Translations under genes and position numbers: made by a program | The notes under the pieces: generated by a model | Database searches by the model: none | Told to the model about the DNA's origin: nothing | The model's input: the letters and a program-made list of their open reading frames with translations, nothing else | Shown: one piece after another, positions 26,668 through 34,908 of the stretch | How the letters are laid out: every line of letters begins with the position of its first letter | Position numbering within the stretch: position 1 is the first letter of the stretch | DNA from: Sphingomonas horti | Lineage (GTDB): Bacteria > Pseudomonadota > Alphaproteobacteria > Sphingomonadales > Sphingomonadaceae | DNA: 64,000 nt | Direction of reading: 5' to 3' | Assembly: GCF_009753715.1 (NCBI RefSeq) | Contig: NZ_WQMS01000016.1 | Span: 469,290-533,289 of the forward strand

Positions 26668-27711
26668 ATGGCGGACGTTTCGCCCCTGCCGCTGCAGCCC
26701 GGCCCGAACCGGGCGCGCACGGCCCCCTATTCCCCGGTTCCGGCACCGCAGCGCCGCACCTATGGCGCTCTGGACCTCGGCACGAACAATTGCCGGCTGC
26801 TCATCGCCCGGCCCGGACCCAGCGGCTTCGTCATCGTTGACGCCTTTTCCAGGATCGTGAGGCTGGGCGAGGGGTTGGCGGCGAACGGCCGCCTGAGCGA
26901 CGCGGCGATGGACCGCGCTGTGTCCGCGCTGCGCGTCTGCGCCGACAAATTGCGCCGCCGGCACGTGCATATCTGCCGCTCGGTCGCGACGGAGGCATGC
27001 CGCCGCGCCGCCAATGGCGCCGAGTTCGTGGCCCGAGTCAGGCGCGAGACCGGCATCATGATCGACATCATCCCGGCCGAGGAAGAAGCGCGCCTCGCGG
27101 TGATGGGCTGCCACGTCCTGCTCGAGGAGGGGGACGGCCCGGCTTTGATCTTCGACATCGGCGGCGGATCGACCGAGCTGGTGCTGGTCGACACCGCCGG
27201 CCGCCTGCCGCGCACGATCGACTGGTACAGCGCGCCCTGGGGGGTGGTCTCGCTGACCGAAGTGGAACCCGGCGACGCCTCGACCCAGGAAGGCCGGCTC
27301 GACATCTACCGCCGCATGCGGGCGCGGGTCTCGAACAGCTTCGCCGCTTTCGCCGCGCGGCTCCCCCGAGGGGCGCGCGAGCATCTGCGGCTGCTCGGCA
27401 CCAGCGGGACGGTGACGACGCTCGCCAGCGTCCATCTCGGGCTGGCCAGCTACGACCGCAGCGCGGTCGACGGCCTGATCGTGCCGGCGGAGTCGATGCG
27501 CCGGGTCAGCGACATGCTGTCGCGCAAGTCACACGCCGAGCGGGTCGAGCTGCCCTGCATCGGGCACGAGCGCGCGGATCTGGTGGTGGCGGGATGCGCG
27601 ATCCTGGAATCAATTCTCGACATTTTTCCGGCCGAACGCCTGGGCGTCGCCGACCGCGGCATCCGCGAAGGCATATTGCGCACGCTGATGGCGCGCGACG
27701 GCTTCGAATGA
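26668..27711 (+). CDS. Ppx/GppA family exopolyphosphatase
   Basis: A 347-aa actin-like ATPase-fold phosphatase. Phosphate-binding motifs are ALDLGTNNCRLLIA near residue 34 and FDIGGGSTELVLVD near 167. AEEEARLAVMG and LLGTSGTVTTLAS are also conserved. It hydrolyses polyphosphate or the pentaphosphate alarmone; which one cannot be told here. It has only the two-domain core, without the C-terminal HD region of long Ppx. rlmE follows after 10 nt, a common sphingomonad and rhizobial pairing. Confidence 0.92.
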   Translation: MADVSPLPLQPGPNRARTAPYSPVPAPQRRTYGALDLGTNNCRLLIARPGPSGFVIVDAFSRIVRLGEGLAANGRLSDAAMDRAVSALRVCADKLRRRHVHICRSVATEACRRAANGAEFVARVRRETGIMIDIIPAEEEARLAVMGCHVLLEEGDGPALIFDIGGGSTELVLVDTAGRLPRTIDWYSAPWGVVSLTEVEPGDASTQEGRLDIYRRMRARVSNSFAAFAARLPRGAREHLRLLGTSGTVTTLASVHLGLASYDRSAVDGLIVPAESMRRVSDMLSRKSHAERVELPCIGHERADLVVAGCAILESILDIFPAERLGVADRGIREGILRTLMARDGFE

Positions 27712-27721
27712 GGGACGAGTC

Positions 27722-28384
27722 ATGAGGGGCTCCGGGCGCCAGCGGGTCAAGACCGCGCGGAATCGCACCGCGGCGTCGACGCGCTGGCTGGAGCGGCAGC
27801 TGAACGACCCCTATGTGAAGCGGGCCAAGGCGGAAGGCTATCGATCCCGAGCGGCCTACAAGCTGATCGAGCTCGACGAGCGGTTCGGCGTGCTGAAGGG
27901 CGCGAAGCGGATCGTCGACCTGGGCGTCGCGCCGGGCGGCTGGGCGCAGGTCGCGAAGAAGCGCCACCGCGACGCGACGGTGGTCGGAATCGACCTGCTG
28001 CCGACCGACCCGATCGAAGGCGTCACGCTGTTCCAGATGGACTTCACCGACGATGCCGCACCCGAGCGGTTACGCGCCGCGCTGGGCGGGCCGGCCGACC
28101 TGGTGATGTCCGACATGGCCGCGAACACCGTCGGCCACGCCCAGACCGATCACCTGCGCACGATGGCGCTGGTCGAGAGCGCGGCCTGGTTCGCGATCGA
28201 GACGCTGCGGCCCGGCGGCGGCTTCATCGCCAAGGTGCTGGCCGGCGGCGCCGACAACGATCTGGTCGCGCTGCTGAAGAAGCATTTCGCGACCGTGAAA
28301 CACGCCAAACCGCCCGCGAGCCGCAAGGAAAGCTCGGAGTGGTACGTCATTGCCCAGGGATTCAAGGGAGGAGCGTCAGAATAG
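27722..28384 (+). CDS. rlmE: 23S rRNA 2'-O-methyltransferase RlmE (FtsJ)
   Basis: A 220-aa SAM-dependent enzyme that methylates U2552 of 23S rRNA. The catalytic K-D-K-E tetrad appears in SRAAYKL, MSDMAANTVG, FIAKVLAGG and SRKESSEWYV. The SAM site is VDLGVAPGGWAQVA. It is in an operon with the preceding phosphatase gene. Confidence 0.95.
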   Translation: MRGSGRQRVKTARNRTAASTRWLERQLNDPYVKRAKAEGYRSRAAYKLIELDERFGVLKGAKRIVDLGVAPGGWAQVAKKRHRDATVVGIDLLPTDPIEGVTLFQMDFTDDAAPERLRAALGGPADLVMSDMAANTVGHAQTDHLRTMALVESAAWFAIETLRPGGGFIAKVLAGGADNDLVALLKKHFATVKHAKPPASRKESSEWYVIAQGFKGGASE

Positions 28385-28537
28385 CCGCCTTGCGAAACCA
28401 GGTCCGGGTTTATCCCCCTCCCATGGGGATCTGAATCGTGTTGTCGCTATGGTCAAGAGGATCGGCCCGCTCTCCGCCCCATTGCGAAGACATGGTGGCT
28501 GGGCAATCATCCGGGATCGACCAGGCCCGGCTGTCGA

Positions 28538-29143
28538 TTGGCGGATGGCGATCAGGGGAGACGAACGCTGCGTATCATTGGCTTCACGGCAATGGCGGCT
28601 GCCATGGCCGCTTGCGCACCGGCCGGGGCTGCGGACCGCGGGATCAGCTACGATTGCGATACGCCCGCGGGGCACTTTTCCGAGCTGGTGCTGCCGGCGC
28701 CATCGGGCGCGTTCGTCGTGGAAGGCAAGGTCACGCTTCGGCAGATCGCCGCGATCGGCGACTTTCTGCCGGGCGCGCGGCTGGGCGTGGCCAGCGCGCC
28801 GTCAGCCGCCGGCAAGGCGCCGGAGGAGGTCGCGGGCTTCGTGCTGATCGCCGTGCCGGCGAACAAGCTGAAAAAGGGCGCGGGCAAGGAGCTGGTGCAG
28901 TTCATCGAATGGGACCGTCACGGGGCCGGGGCTGAAGGTGAGCAAACGCAAGACCCGTTCGCGATCACGGCCGCGCCGCAGGAGCACAGCTTCCGCCTGA
29001 GCTATGATGGCGGAGCGGTGACGGTGACGATCGGCGGCGCAGAGCGGCGGTTCCCTTTTCAGGCGAGGGAGCCGGTTGTGCGCCTCGTCTGCTCGACGGG
29101 GGAATTCCTCTACACCGATTTGCGCATTGTGCCGCAGGGCTGA
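28538..29143 (+). CDS. exported hypothetical protein
   Basis: The frame opens at TTG 28538. No ATG or GTG has a ribosome-binding site. AGGGGAGA at 28554 lies 6 nt before an in-frame CTG (28568) that would give MRIIGFTAMAAAMAACAPAGAA, a good signal peptide with a possible lipobox (AMAAC), so a CTG start is worth considering. The mature part is beta-rich (FSELVLPAPSGAFVVEGKVTLRQ, VRLVCSTGEFLYTDLRI) and resembles concanavalin-like folds, but I recognise no family. Confidence 0.65.
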   Translation: MADGDQGRRTLRIIGFTAMAAAMAACAPAGAADRGISYDCDTPAGHFSELVLPAPSGAFVVEGKVTLRQIAAIGDFLPGARLGVASAPSAAGKAPEEVAGFVLIAVPANKLKKGAGKELVQFIEWDRHGAGAEGEQTQDPFAITAAPQEHSFRLSYDGGAVTVTIGGAERRFPFQAREPVVRLVCSTGEFLYTDLRIVPQG

Positions 29144-29167
29144 CAGCGGCAGCGGCCAGCGCGGAGC

Positions 29168-29662
29168 CTATTTGGTCGCCTGGATCACGCTGATCCGGCC
29201 ATCGCTTTCGATGCAAGCCGATTTGACCTTTGCGAGACCCTCGAGGCCTTCCTTGCGCAAATGGCTCATCAGCTCCGCCTCGGTCAGATACTCCCGACGC
29301 ATGCTGCGCCGGAGGAGCTTGCCTTCGCGGATGACCTCGATCGGAGGCGCGGAGGCGAGGCGCTCGATCGCGGGGAAACGGTAGCTCATCGCGTTGACGC
29401 ACCAATTCCAGGCCATCAGGGTGATGATCATGACGAGAGCGTCGGCAACGGACGAGTAGTCGCCGAGCGCGTGCGCCGCGGCCTCCGCGATCAGAAGGAC
29501 GAAGATGAGGTCCATGGTCGCCAACTCGCCGCCCGTGCGCCTCGGCATGATCCGCACCAGGGCGAGCACGCCGAAATACAGCGCCGTGCCGCGCACCAGC
29601 AGCTCGAGCAGGGGAGTTTCGAGACCGAATGTCTCGTGCCAGTCGACGGGAAGCAACGCCAA
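29168..29662 (-). CDS. DUF421 family membrane protein (YetF/YcaP-like)
   Basis: A 164-aa inner-membrane protein. Three N-terminal hydrophobic helices (LLVRGTALYFGVLALVRIM, DLIFVLLIAEAAAHAL, ADALVMIITLMAWNWCV) carry the family signature RTGGELATMDLIFVLL. A soluble C-terminal domain follows (PPIEVIREGKLLRRSMRREYLTEAELMSHLRKEG). The family function is poorly known; homologues are linked to envelope stress and sporulation. The length and order of parts are normal for the short DUF421 type. Confidence 0.88.
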   Translation of the reverse strand: MALLPVDWHETFGLETPLLELLVRGTALYFGVLALVRIMPRRTGGELATMDLIFVLLIAEAAAHALGDYSSVADALVMIITLMAWNWCVNAMSYRFPAIERLASAPPIEVIREGKLLRRSMRREYLTEAELMSHLRKEGLEGLAKVKSACIESDGRISVIQATK

Positions 29663-29743
29663 GAACGCACCTGTAAGCCTGATGTCAGTTGGTCACCAAC
29701 ACTGTGGCCGCGTGCTCGTTCCGCATCCGACATCAAACCCGGC

Positions 29744-30448
29744 CTACGACCGCTCCCGTGCCTCCGCGACCGCTTGCTTCAGGGCGTCGTAGCCGACCGC
29801 GCCACTGAGCACCTGGTTGCCCACCACCCAGCTGGGAGTGCCGGTGAAGCCCAATGTGCGGGCGAGTTCGATGTTCTGACCGAGCTCCTGTTCGGCGCGC
29901 GGGGCGTTCATCGCGGCCGCGAGCTTCGCCTGGTCGAGACCGGCAGCGCGAGCAGCGGCGGCGATCGTATCGGGGCTGGGGCGGCCGGCGGCGTACAGGG
30001 CGTCGTGGAAGGCAGCGAAGCGGCCCTGCTCGGCGGCGCCCAGGCTGGCGCGCGCGGCGACCTCGCTTTCGCGGCTGAGGATCGGCAGCTCGCGGAACAC
30101 GACCTTCACTTTCGGATCGTCGCGGACCAGTCGTTGCACGTCGGGCAGGCTCGCTTTGCAGTAACCGCAGGCATAGTCGAAGAACTGGACGAGCGTGACG
30201 TCGCCGTCCTTCGCGCCGATCCAGGCGCCGGCATAGGGCGTCTCGATCGCCTTGCGGTACGGCGCGATCTGGGCTGCGACCTGCTTCAGCCGCAGCCGGT
30301 CCATCGCTTCCTGCAGCACTTCCGGATTTTGCAGCAGATAGGCGCGCACGCCTTCGCCGCCCCGGCCCTGGAGCGCCGCGGCGGTACCGAGCGAGGCAAC
30401 GACCCCGGAGAGCAGCGCGACGCCCGCATAGGGAAGCCAGCGCGTCAT
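29744..30448 (-). CDS. DsbA family thiol-disulfide oxidoreductase
   Basis: A 234-aa periplasmic thioredoxin-fold protein. The N-terminal membrane anchor or signal (WLPYAGVALLSGVVASLGTAA) is followed by a helical linker with the RAYLLQNPEVLQEAM pattern seen in Com1/BdbD-like proteins. The active site is CGYC (FFDYACGYCKASLP) and the cis-proline loop is GFTGTPSWVVG. It probably oxidises or isomerises disulfides. Its ATG overlaps the stop of the M48 protease gene by 4 nt, so the two are translationally coupled and may both serve envelope protein quality control. Confidence 0.9.
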   Translation of the reverse strand: MTRWLPYAGVALLSGVVASLGTAAALQGRGGEGVRAYLLQNPEVLQEAMDRLRLKQVAAQIAPYRKAIETPYAGAWIGAKDGDVTLVQFFDYACGYCKASLPDVQRLVRDDPKVKVVFRELPILSRESEVAARASLGAAEQGRFAAFHDALYAAGRPSPDTIAAAARAAGLDQAKLAAAMNAPRAEQELGQNIELARTLGFTGTPSWVVGNQVLSGAVGYDALKQAVAEARERS

Positions 30449-31824
30449 TGGGTGCCATCCCCCCGATCCTTCTTCTTCTTTTTGAGGTCGGGTTCGGAAA
30501 CCATGAGGATGTCCTGCGCGCGGACCCAGTCGGGCGAACCGCGCGGAATGCCGGCCATCGCCATCTTCGCGTTCATATAAGCCAGCTGCGCATTCCCTTC
30601 GAGGTTGTAGCGCTCGGCCGTCGCCAGCGCGGCGCGGGCCTGGTCGCCCTTGCGGTCGTAGATGATGCCCAGCTGATACCAGGCAAACGGGTTCTGGTTG
30701 TCCTTCGCGATCGCCGACCGCAGCACCTTCTCGGCTTCCGGGAAGTTCTTCGGGTCCTCGGTCGCGATCAGCGCATGGCCGAACAACGACGTGATCAGCG
30801 GATTGAAATGCGTCAGCTCGGTCGCCTCGCGCAGCTCGGGCAGCGCCTCGGCCGGCTTGCCGGATTCGAGCAGGATCTGGCCCTTCAGCTCGAGGAAATA
30901 GGGGTCGTGCGGCGCGGTGGCGAGCAGCGCGTCGGCTTCCTTCAGCGCCTGGTCGGGATAGGCGGAGCGGTGCCAGGCATAGGCACGAGCATAATGCGCC
31001 GGCACGGACTGGTCGGTTTCGGGATATTGGCGCATCACCTGCGGCGGCTCCAGCACATAGCCCTGCAGCTTGGCCTTGATGCGGGCGAAGCGCGCGTCGA
31101 GCGCGGGATCGGTCTTCGCGTCCCAGGCTTTCGACTTCTGCAGCGTGTCGGTCAGCGTTGTCACGCGCTCGCGGTCGAGCGGGTGGGTCTGGTCGTACGA
31201 ATTCTCGGGGTTGTAGCCGTAGCGCAGCGACTGGTTCTGCAGCTTCTTGAAAAAGGCGATCATGCCCTTGCCGCTGATCCCGGCCTTGTCGAGGAACGAG
31301 GCGCCGGCGGCGTCCGCGCTCGATTCCTGGACGCGGGTGAAAGCGAGGAACTTGCCCAATGCCGCGCGCTGGCCCGCCATCAGCACCCCGGCGCCGGCAT
31401 CGCCCGCGCCGGCCGCGATCGCCGCCGCGCCAATCAGCAGCGACAGCAGCATCACGCCGGTCGCCGCCTTTGCCCCTTCGGCCATGCGGACGATATGGCC
31501 GCCGGTGATGTGGCCGATCTCGTGCGCGATCACGCCCTGCACCATGTCGGTATTGTCGGCCGCGGTGAGCAGGCCGGAATGGATATAGACGATCTGCCCG
31601 CCGGCGACGAACGCGTTGATGCTCTTGTCGAGCAGCAGCACGATCTGCACGTTGCGGGGATCGAGGCCGGAGGCGATCACGATCGGCCGCGATATGTCCT
31701 GCAGCCAGGCCTCGGTCTCGGCATCGCGGAGCACCGACTGCGCCGCGACCGGCCGGACGAGCACCGCGAACGACACCAGCAGCGCAAGCAAGGTGCGGAG
31801 CAGAAGCTGGGGCCTGGACGTCAT
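30445..31824 (-). CDS. M48 family metalloprotease with TPR repeats (BepA-like)
   Basis: A 459-aa periplasmic zinc protease. A signal peptide ends VRPVAAQ. The zinc site is HEIGH (VIAHEIGHITGGH), with the third ligand Glu in ESSADAAG. A hydrophobic stretch (MLLSLLIGAAAIAAGAG) follows the active-site helix. The C-terminal half holds TPR-like repeats (about residues 270-440, e.g. PEAEKVLRSAIAKDNQNPFAWYQLGIIYDRKG). This layout is that of BepA/YfgC, which degrades stalled outer-membrane proteins and helps LptD assembly. The ATG at 31824 begins the signal peptide. It is coupled to the DsbA-like gene. Confidence 0.92.
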   Translation of the reverse strand: MTSRPQLLLRTLLALLVSFAVLVRPVAAQSVLRDAETEAWLQDISRPIVIASGLDPRNVQIVLLLDKSINAFVAGGQIVYIHSGLLTAADNTDMVQGVIAHEIGHITGGHIVRMAEGAKAATGVMLLSLLIGAAAIAAGAGDAGAGVLMAGQRAALGKFLAFTRVQESSADAAGASFLDKAGISGKGMIAFFKKLQNQSLRYGYNPENSYDQTHPLDRERVTTLTDTLQKSKAWDAKTDPALDARFARIKAKLQGYVLEPPQVMRQYPETDQSVPAHYARAYAWHRSAYPDQALKEADALLATAPHDPYFLELKGQILLESGKPAEALPELREATELTHFNPLITSLFGHALIATEDPKNFPEAEKVLRSAIAKDNQNPFAWYQLGIIYDRKGDQARAALATAERYNLEGNAQLAYMNAKMAMAGIPRGSPDWVRAQDILMVSEPDLKKKKKDRGDGTQ

Positions 31825-31896
31825 ACGCGTGCCATCCTCGCGGCTGGCTGAACCTTTTGTGACTCTACACCACCGGGCGCGCCGATCCACACCGTT

Positions 31897-31940
31897 CGTA
31901 CCGGGCAAAGCCGGGGCAGGCGCCCGGCTTTGCCGCTACG
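31897..31940. terminator. long stem-loop after rne (no T-tract)
   Basis: GGCAAAGCCGGG (31904-31915) pairs perfectly with CCCGGCTTTGCC (31923-31934), and outer CGTA/TACG bases extend the stem. It lies 8 nt beyond the rne stop on the minus strand. Lacking a T-tract, it is probably a 3'-end-stabilising or Rho-assisted structure rather than a classical terminator. Confidence 0.5.
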
Positions 31941-31948
31941 GTGGATGA

Positions 31949-34570
31949 TCAGAACTTGCCGGTGATCGTGCGCTGCCACCAGCCCTTGCGCGCGGGCTGG
32001 TCGTTGGCGGGCTCTGCCGGTTCGCGAGCTGCCGGAGCCGTCTCGGCGGCGGGGGCCGCTTCGATCGCGACCGGCTGCGGAGCCGGGGCTTCCGCCACGG
32101 GAGCGGTTTCCGCCTTCTTGCGACGCGTGCGCTTCGGCTTGGCTTCGGCCTCCGCCTCCGCCTCCGCCTCGGACGCGGGCTGCTCGACGGGCTCGGCCTC
32201 GGCGGCTGCGGCCTTGGTGCGGCGCGTCCGCTTCGGCTTGGCTTCCGGCTCGGGTGCCGGGGCTTCGGCCCGCGCATCGTCAGCGGGCGCTTCGGCAGCA
32301 GCGGCGGCCTCGGCCGGCACCTCGGCCTTGCGGCGCGTGCGACGGCGCTTCGGCGCTTCCTCAGCAGCGGCCTCGGGAACGGCCTCTGCTACCGGCTCGG
32401 GTTCGGCGGCCGGCTCGGCTTCGCCCATCGTGTCGTCCGCAACCGGCTCGGCCTCGCTCAGCCCGGCCTCGGCCGCGACCCGCTCCTCGCCGCCATGCCG
32501 GCGACGCCCGCCGCGACGACCGCGACGGCCGCGGCGGCGGCGGGATTCGCTGTCCTCGCGCTGCTCGGCGGCCTCTGCGGTGCCGGGCTCCTCGACGCTG
32601 TCCTCGGCATCGATTGCTTCCGCCTCGGGCTCGCTCGCTTCGGCCTCGCTCGCCTGCGGCTCGGCGCCCTCGTCGCGATCGCGGTCGCGCTTGCCACGGC
32701 GACGACGACGACGGCGGCGGCCGCCGCCTTCGCCCTCGGCCCGGTCTTCGCGCTCGGCACGCTCAGGGCGCTCGGCACGCTCCTCGACCTCTTCGTCCTC
32801 GTCCTCGACGATCGGCTCGTCCTCGTCGAACTCGATCTGCGGCGGCTCGAAGCGCGGAGCGTGGGCAGGCGGCGGGCCGCTTGCCTCGACTGCCATGCGC
32901 GCGCCCTCGATCTCGCCCGAATGCGCGACCTCGATGCGGACGCCGTAACGATCCTCGATCTCGGCCAGCTCGGCGCGCTTGTGGTTGAGCACGTAGAAGG
33001 CCGCTTCCTGGCTGGCGCGAAGCAGCAGCTGTGAGCCGCGGCCGCGCGCCGCCTCGTCCTCCAGCAGGCGCAGCGCCGACAGCCCGGCCGACGAGGCGGT
33101 GCGGACGAAGCCCGAGCCCTCGCAGTGCGGGCAGGGGCGGGTGGAGGCTTCGAGCACGCCGGTGCGCAGGCGCTGGCGGCTCATTTCCATCAGCCCGAAG
33201 CTGGAGATGCGGCCGACCTGGATGCGCGCGCGGTCATTCGCCAGCGCCGCCTTCATTGCCTTCTCGACTTTGCGAACGTTGGAGCCGTTCTCCATGTCGA
33301 TGAAGTCGATCACGACCAGGCCCGCCATGTCGCGGAGCCTGAGCTGGCGCGCGATTTCCTGCGCGGCCTCGAGGTTGGTGGCGACCGCGGTCTGCTCGAT
33401 GCCGTGCTCGCGCGTCGAGCGGCCGGAGTTGATGTCGATCGAGACCAGGGCCTCGGTCGGGTTGATGACCAGATAGCCGCCCGACTTCAGCTGCACGACC
33501 GGCTGGTACATTTGCGACAGCTGGTCCTCGACGCCGAAGCGCTGGAACAGCGGCACCGGGTCGGCATAGCCCTGAATGCGGCGCACATGGCTCGGCATCA
33601 ACAGCTTCATGAACGAGCGGGAGGCGCGATAGCCTTCCTCGCCCTCGACGATCACTTCGTCGATGTCGCGATTGTAGATGTCGCGGATCGCGCGCTTGAT
33701 CAGGTCGCTGTCGCCATAGATCAGGGCGGGCGCCGAGGCGCTGAGCGTGTTCTCCCGGATCGTGTCCCACAGCCGCGCGAGATAGTCGAAGTCGCGCTTG
33801 ATCTCGGTCTTGGTGCGCGACAGGCCCGCGGTGCGGACGATGCAGCCCATCGTCTTCGGCAGCTTCAGCTCCGCCATGATCGACTTCAGCCGCTTGCGGT
33901 CCGCGGCGTTGGAGATCTTGCGGCTGATACCGCCGCCCTGCGCCGTGTTCGGCATCAGCACGCAATAGCGGCCGGCGAGCGACAGATAGGTGGTCAGCGC
34001 CGCGCCCTTGTTGCCGCGCTCTTCCTTGACGACCTGGACCAGCAGCACCTGCCGCCGGCGGATCACATCCTGGATCTTGTAGCGGCGCCTGAGGCGCATG
34101 CGGCGCTCGCGCAGGGATTCGACGGCGTCGTCGTGCGACGCGCCGCCGCTGCCGTCGACCGACTCGGCCGGGGGCGCCTCGTCGCTATCCTCGCCCAGGT
34201 CCGAATCGCCTTCGCCGCTCGCGGCCTCGGCAGCCTCGTCCTCGGCGTCCTCGCGCGCGCGGAGGCGTTCTTCCTCTTCGGCGTGCTCGGCTTCCTCGCG
34301 GAGCAGCGCCTCGCGGTCTTCCTTCGGGATCTGGTAATAGTCGGGATGGATTTCCGAAAAGGCCAGGAAGCCGTGGCGGTTGCCGCCATAATCGACGAAC
34401 GCCGCCTGCAGCGACGGTTCGACCCTGGTTACTTTCGCGAGATAGATATTTCCCTTGAGCTGCTTCCGCTCGGCGGATTCGAAGTCAAACTCCTCGATGC
34501 GGTTTCCCTTGACGACGGCCACCCGGGTCTCTTCCCGGTGGCGCGCGTCGATCAGCATGCGCGTGGTCAT
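31949..34570 (-). CDS. rne: ribonuclease E
   Basis: An 873-aa RNase E/G, the endonuclease that starts mRNA decay and processes rRNA. The S1 domain (GNIYLAKVTRVEPSLQAAFVDYG) is interrupted by a roughly 90-residue acidic insert, a known alphaproteobacterial trait. The DNase-I-like catalytic domain includes SIDINSGRSTREHGIEQTA and FIDM. The zinc link is CPHCEGSG. After about residue 560 the tail is low-complexity, alternating Glu/Ala and Arg-rich blocks, ending NDQPARKGWWQRTITGKF; it probably scaffolds a degradosome. The ATG is at 34570. Confidence 0.96.
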   Translation of the reverse strand: MTTRMLIDARHREETRVAVVKGNRIEEFDFESAERKQLKGNIYLAKVTRVEPSLQAAFVDYGGNRHGFLAFSEIHPDYYQIPKEDREALLREEAEHAEEEERLRAREDAEDEAAEAASGEGDSDLGEDSDEAPPAESVDGSGGASHDDAVESLRERRMRLRRRYKIQDVIRRRQVLLVQVVKEERGNKGAALTTYLSLAGRYCVLMPNTAQGGGISRKISNAADRKRLKSIMAELKLPKTMGCIVRTAGLSRTKTEIKRDFDYLARLWDTIRENTLSASAPALIYGDSDLIKRAIRDIYNRDIDEVIVEGEEGYRASRSFMKLLMPSHVRRIQGYADPVPLFQRFGVEDQLSQMYQPVVQLKSGGYLVINPTEALVSIDINSGRSTREHGIEQTAVATNLEAAQEIARQLRLRDMAGLVVIDFIDMENGSNVRKVEKAMKAALANDRARIQVGRISSFGLMEMSRQRLRTGVLEASTRPCPHCEGSGFVRTASSAGLSALRLLEDEAARGRGSQLLLRASQEAAFYVLNHKRAELAEIEDRYGVRIEVAHSGEIEGARMAVEASGPPPAHAPRFEPPQIEFDEDEPIVEDEDEEVEERAERPERAEREDRAEGEGGGRRRRRRRRGKRDRDRDEGAEPQASEAEASEPEAEAIDAEDSVEEPGTAEAAEQREDSESRRRRGRRGRRGGRRRHGGEERVAAEAGLSEAEPVADDTMGEAEPAAEPEPVAEAVPEAAAEEAPKRRRTRRKAEVPAEAAAAAEAPADDARAEAPAPEPEAKPKRTRRTKAAAAEAEPVEQPASEAEAEAEAEAKPKRTRRKKAETAPVAEAPAPQPVAIEAAPAAETAPAAREPAEPANDQPARKGWWQRTITGKF

Positions 34571-34908
34571 TTATTGTTCTCCGGGCGCGGCCGCGGCTCC
34601 ACGAGCAACGTGCGGCTGCGCAATCTGTGATGGGGGGCAAAGGTGCGGCCTGCGGCCACGCCTCCGCCATTTCAGTTGACGTGATAAAAAGCGCTTCTGT
34701 CGCAACGGCATGCCGGGGAGAAAGTCCCGGGCCAAAGGTCCGCGAGGCGCAACCGCCGGCCTCGGCCGTACGATGCGGGACGCGGAAAAAATGCCTCATT
34801 GCAACATCAACCTGCGGGATCGGCGGTCAAGCGGCCGATCAAATCGCGCCGGCACCTACATAGGTGCGCGGCGGCGAAGTGCTAGCATCGGCAGGGTTCG
34901 GGGGCAAG
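34571..34908 (-). other. rne leader and upstream region, no gene seen
   Basis: A 338-nt gap between rne and the acyltransferase-like gene, on the same strand. It holds no supported reading frame. Hairpin-forming sequences include CCGGGG-N6-TCCCGG near 34713-34730 and GCACCT-N4-AGGTGC at 34852-34867. RNase E leaders are known to fold and to mediate autoregulation, so a long structured 5' UTR is plausible but not shown. Confidence 0.4.

Noticed and set aside
31961..32800. Plus-strand Ala/Ser-rich frames opposite the rne tail
   Set aside because: They mirror the low-complexity Glu/Ala/Arg tail of RNase E on the other strand.
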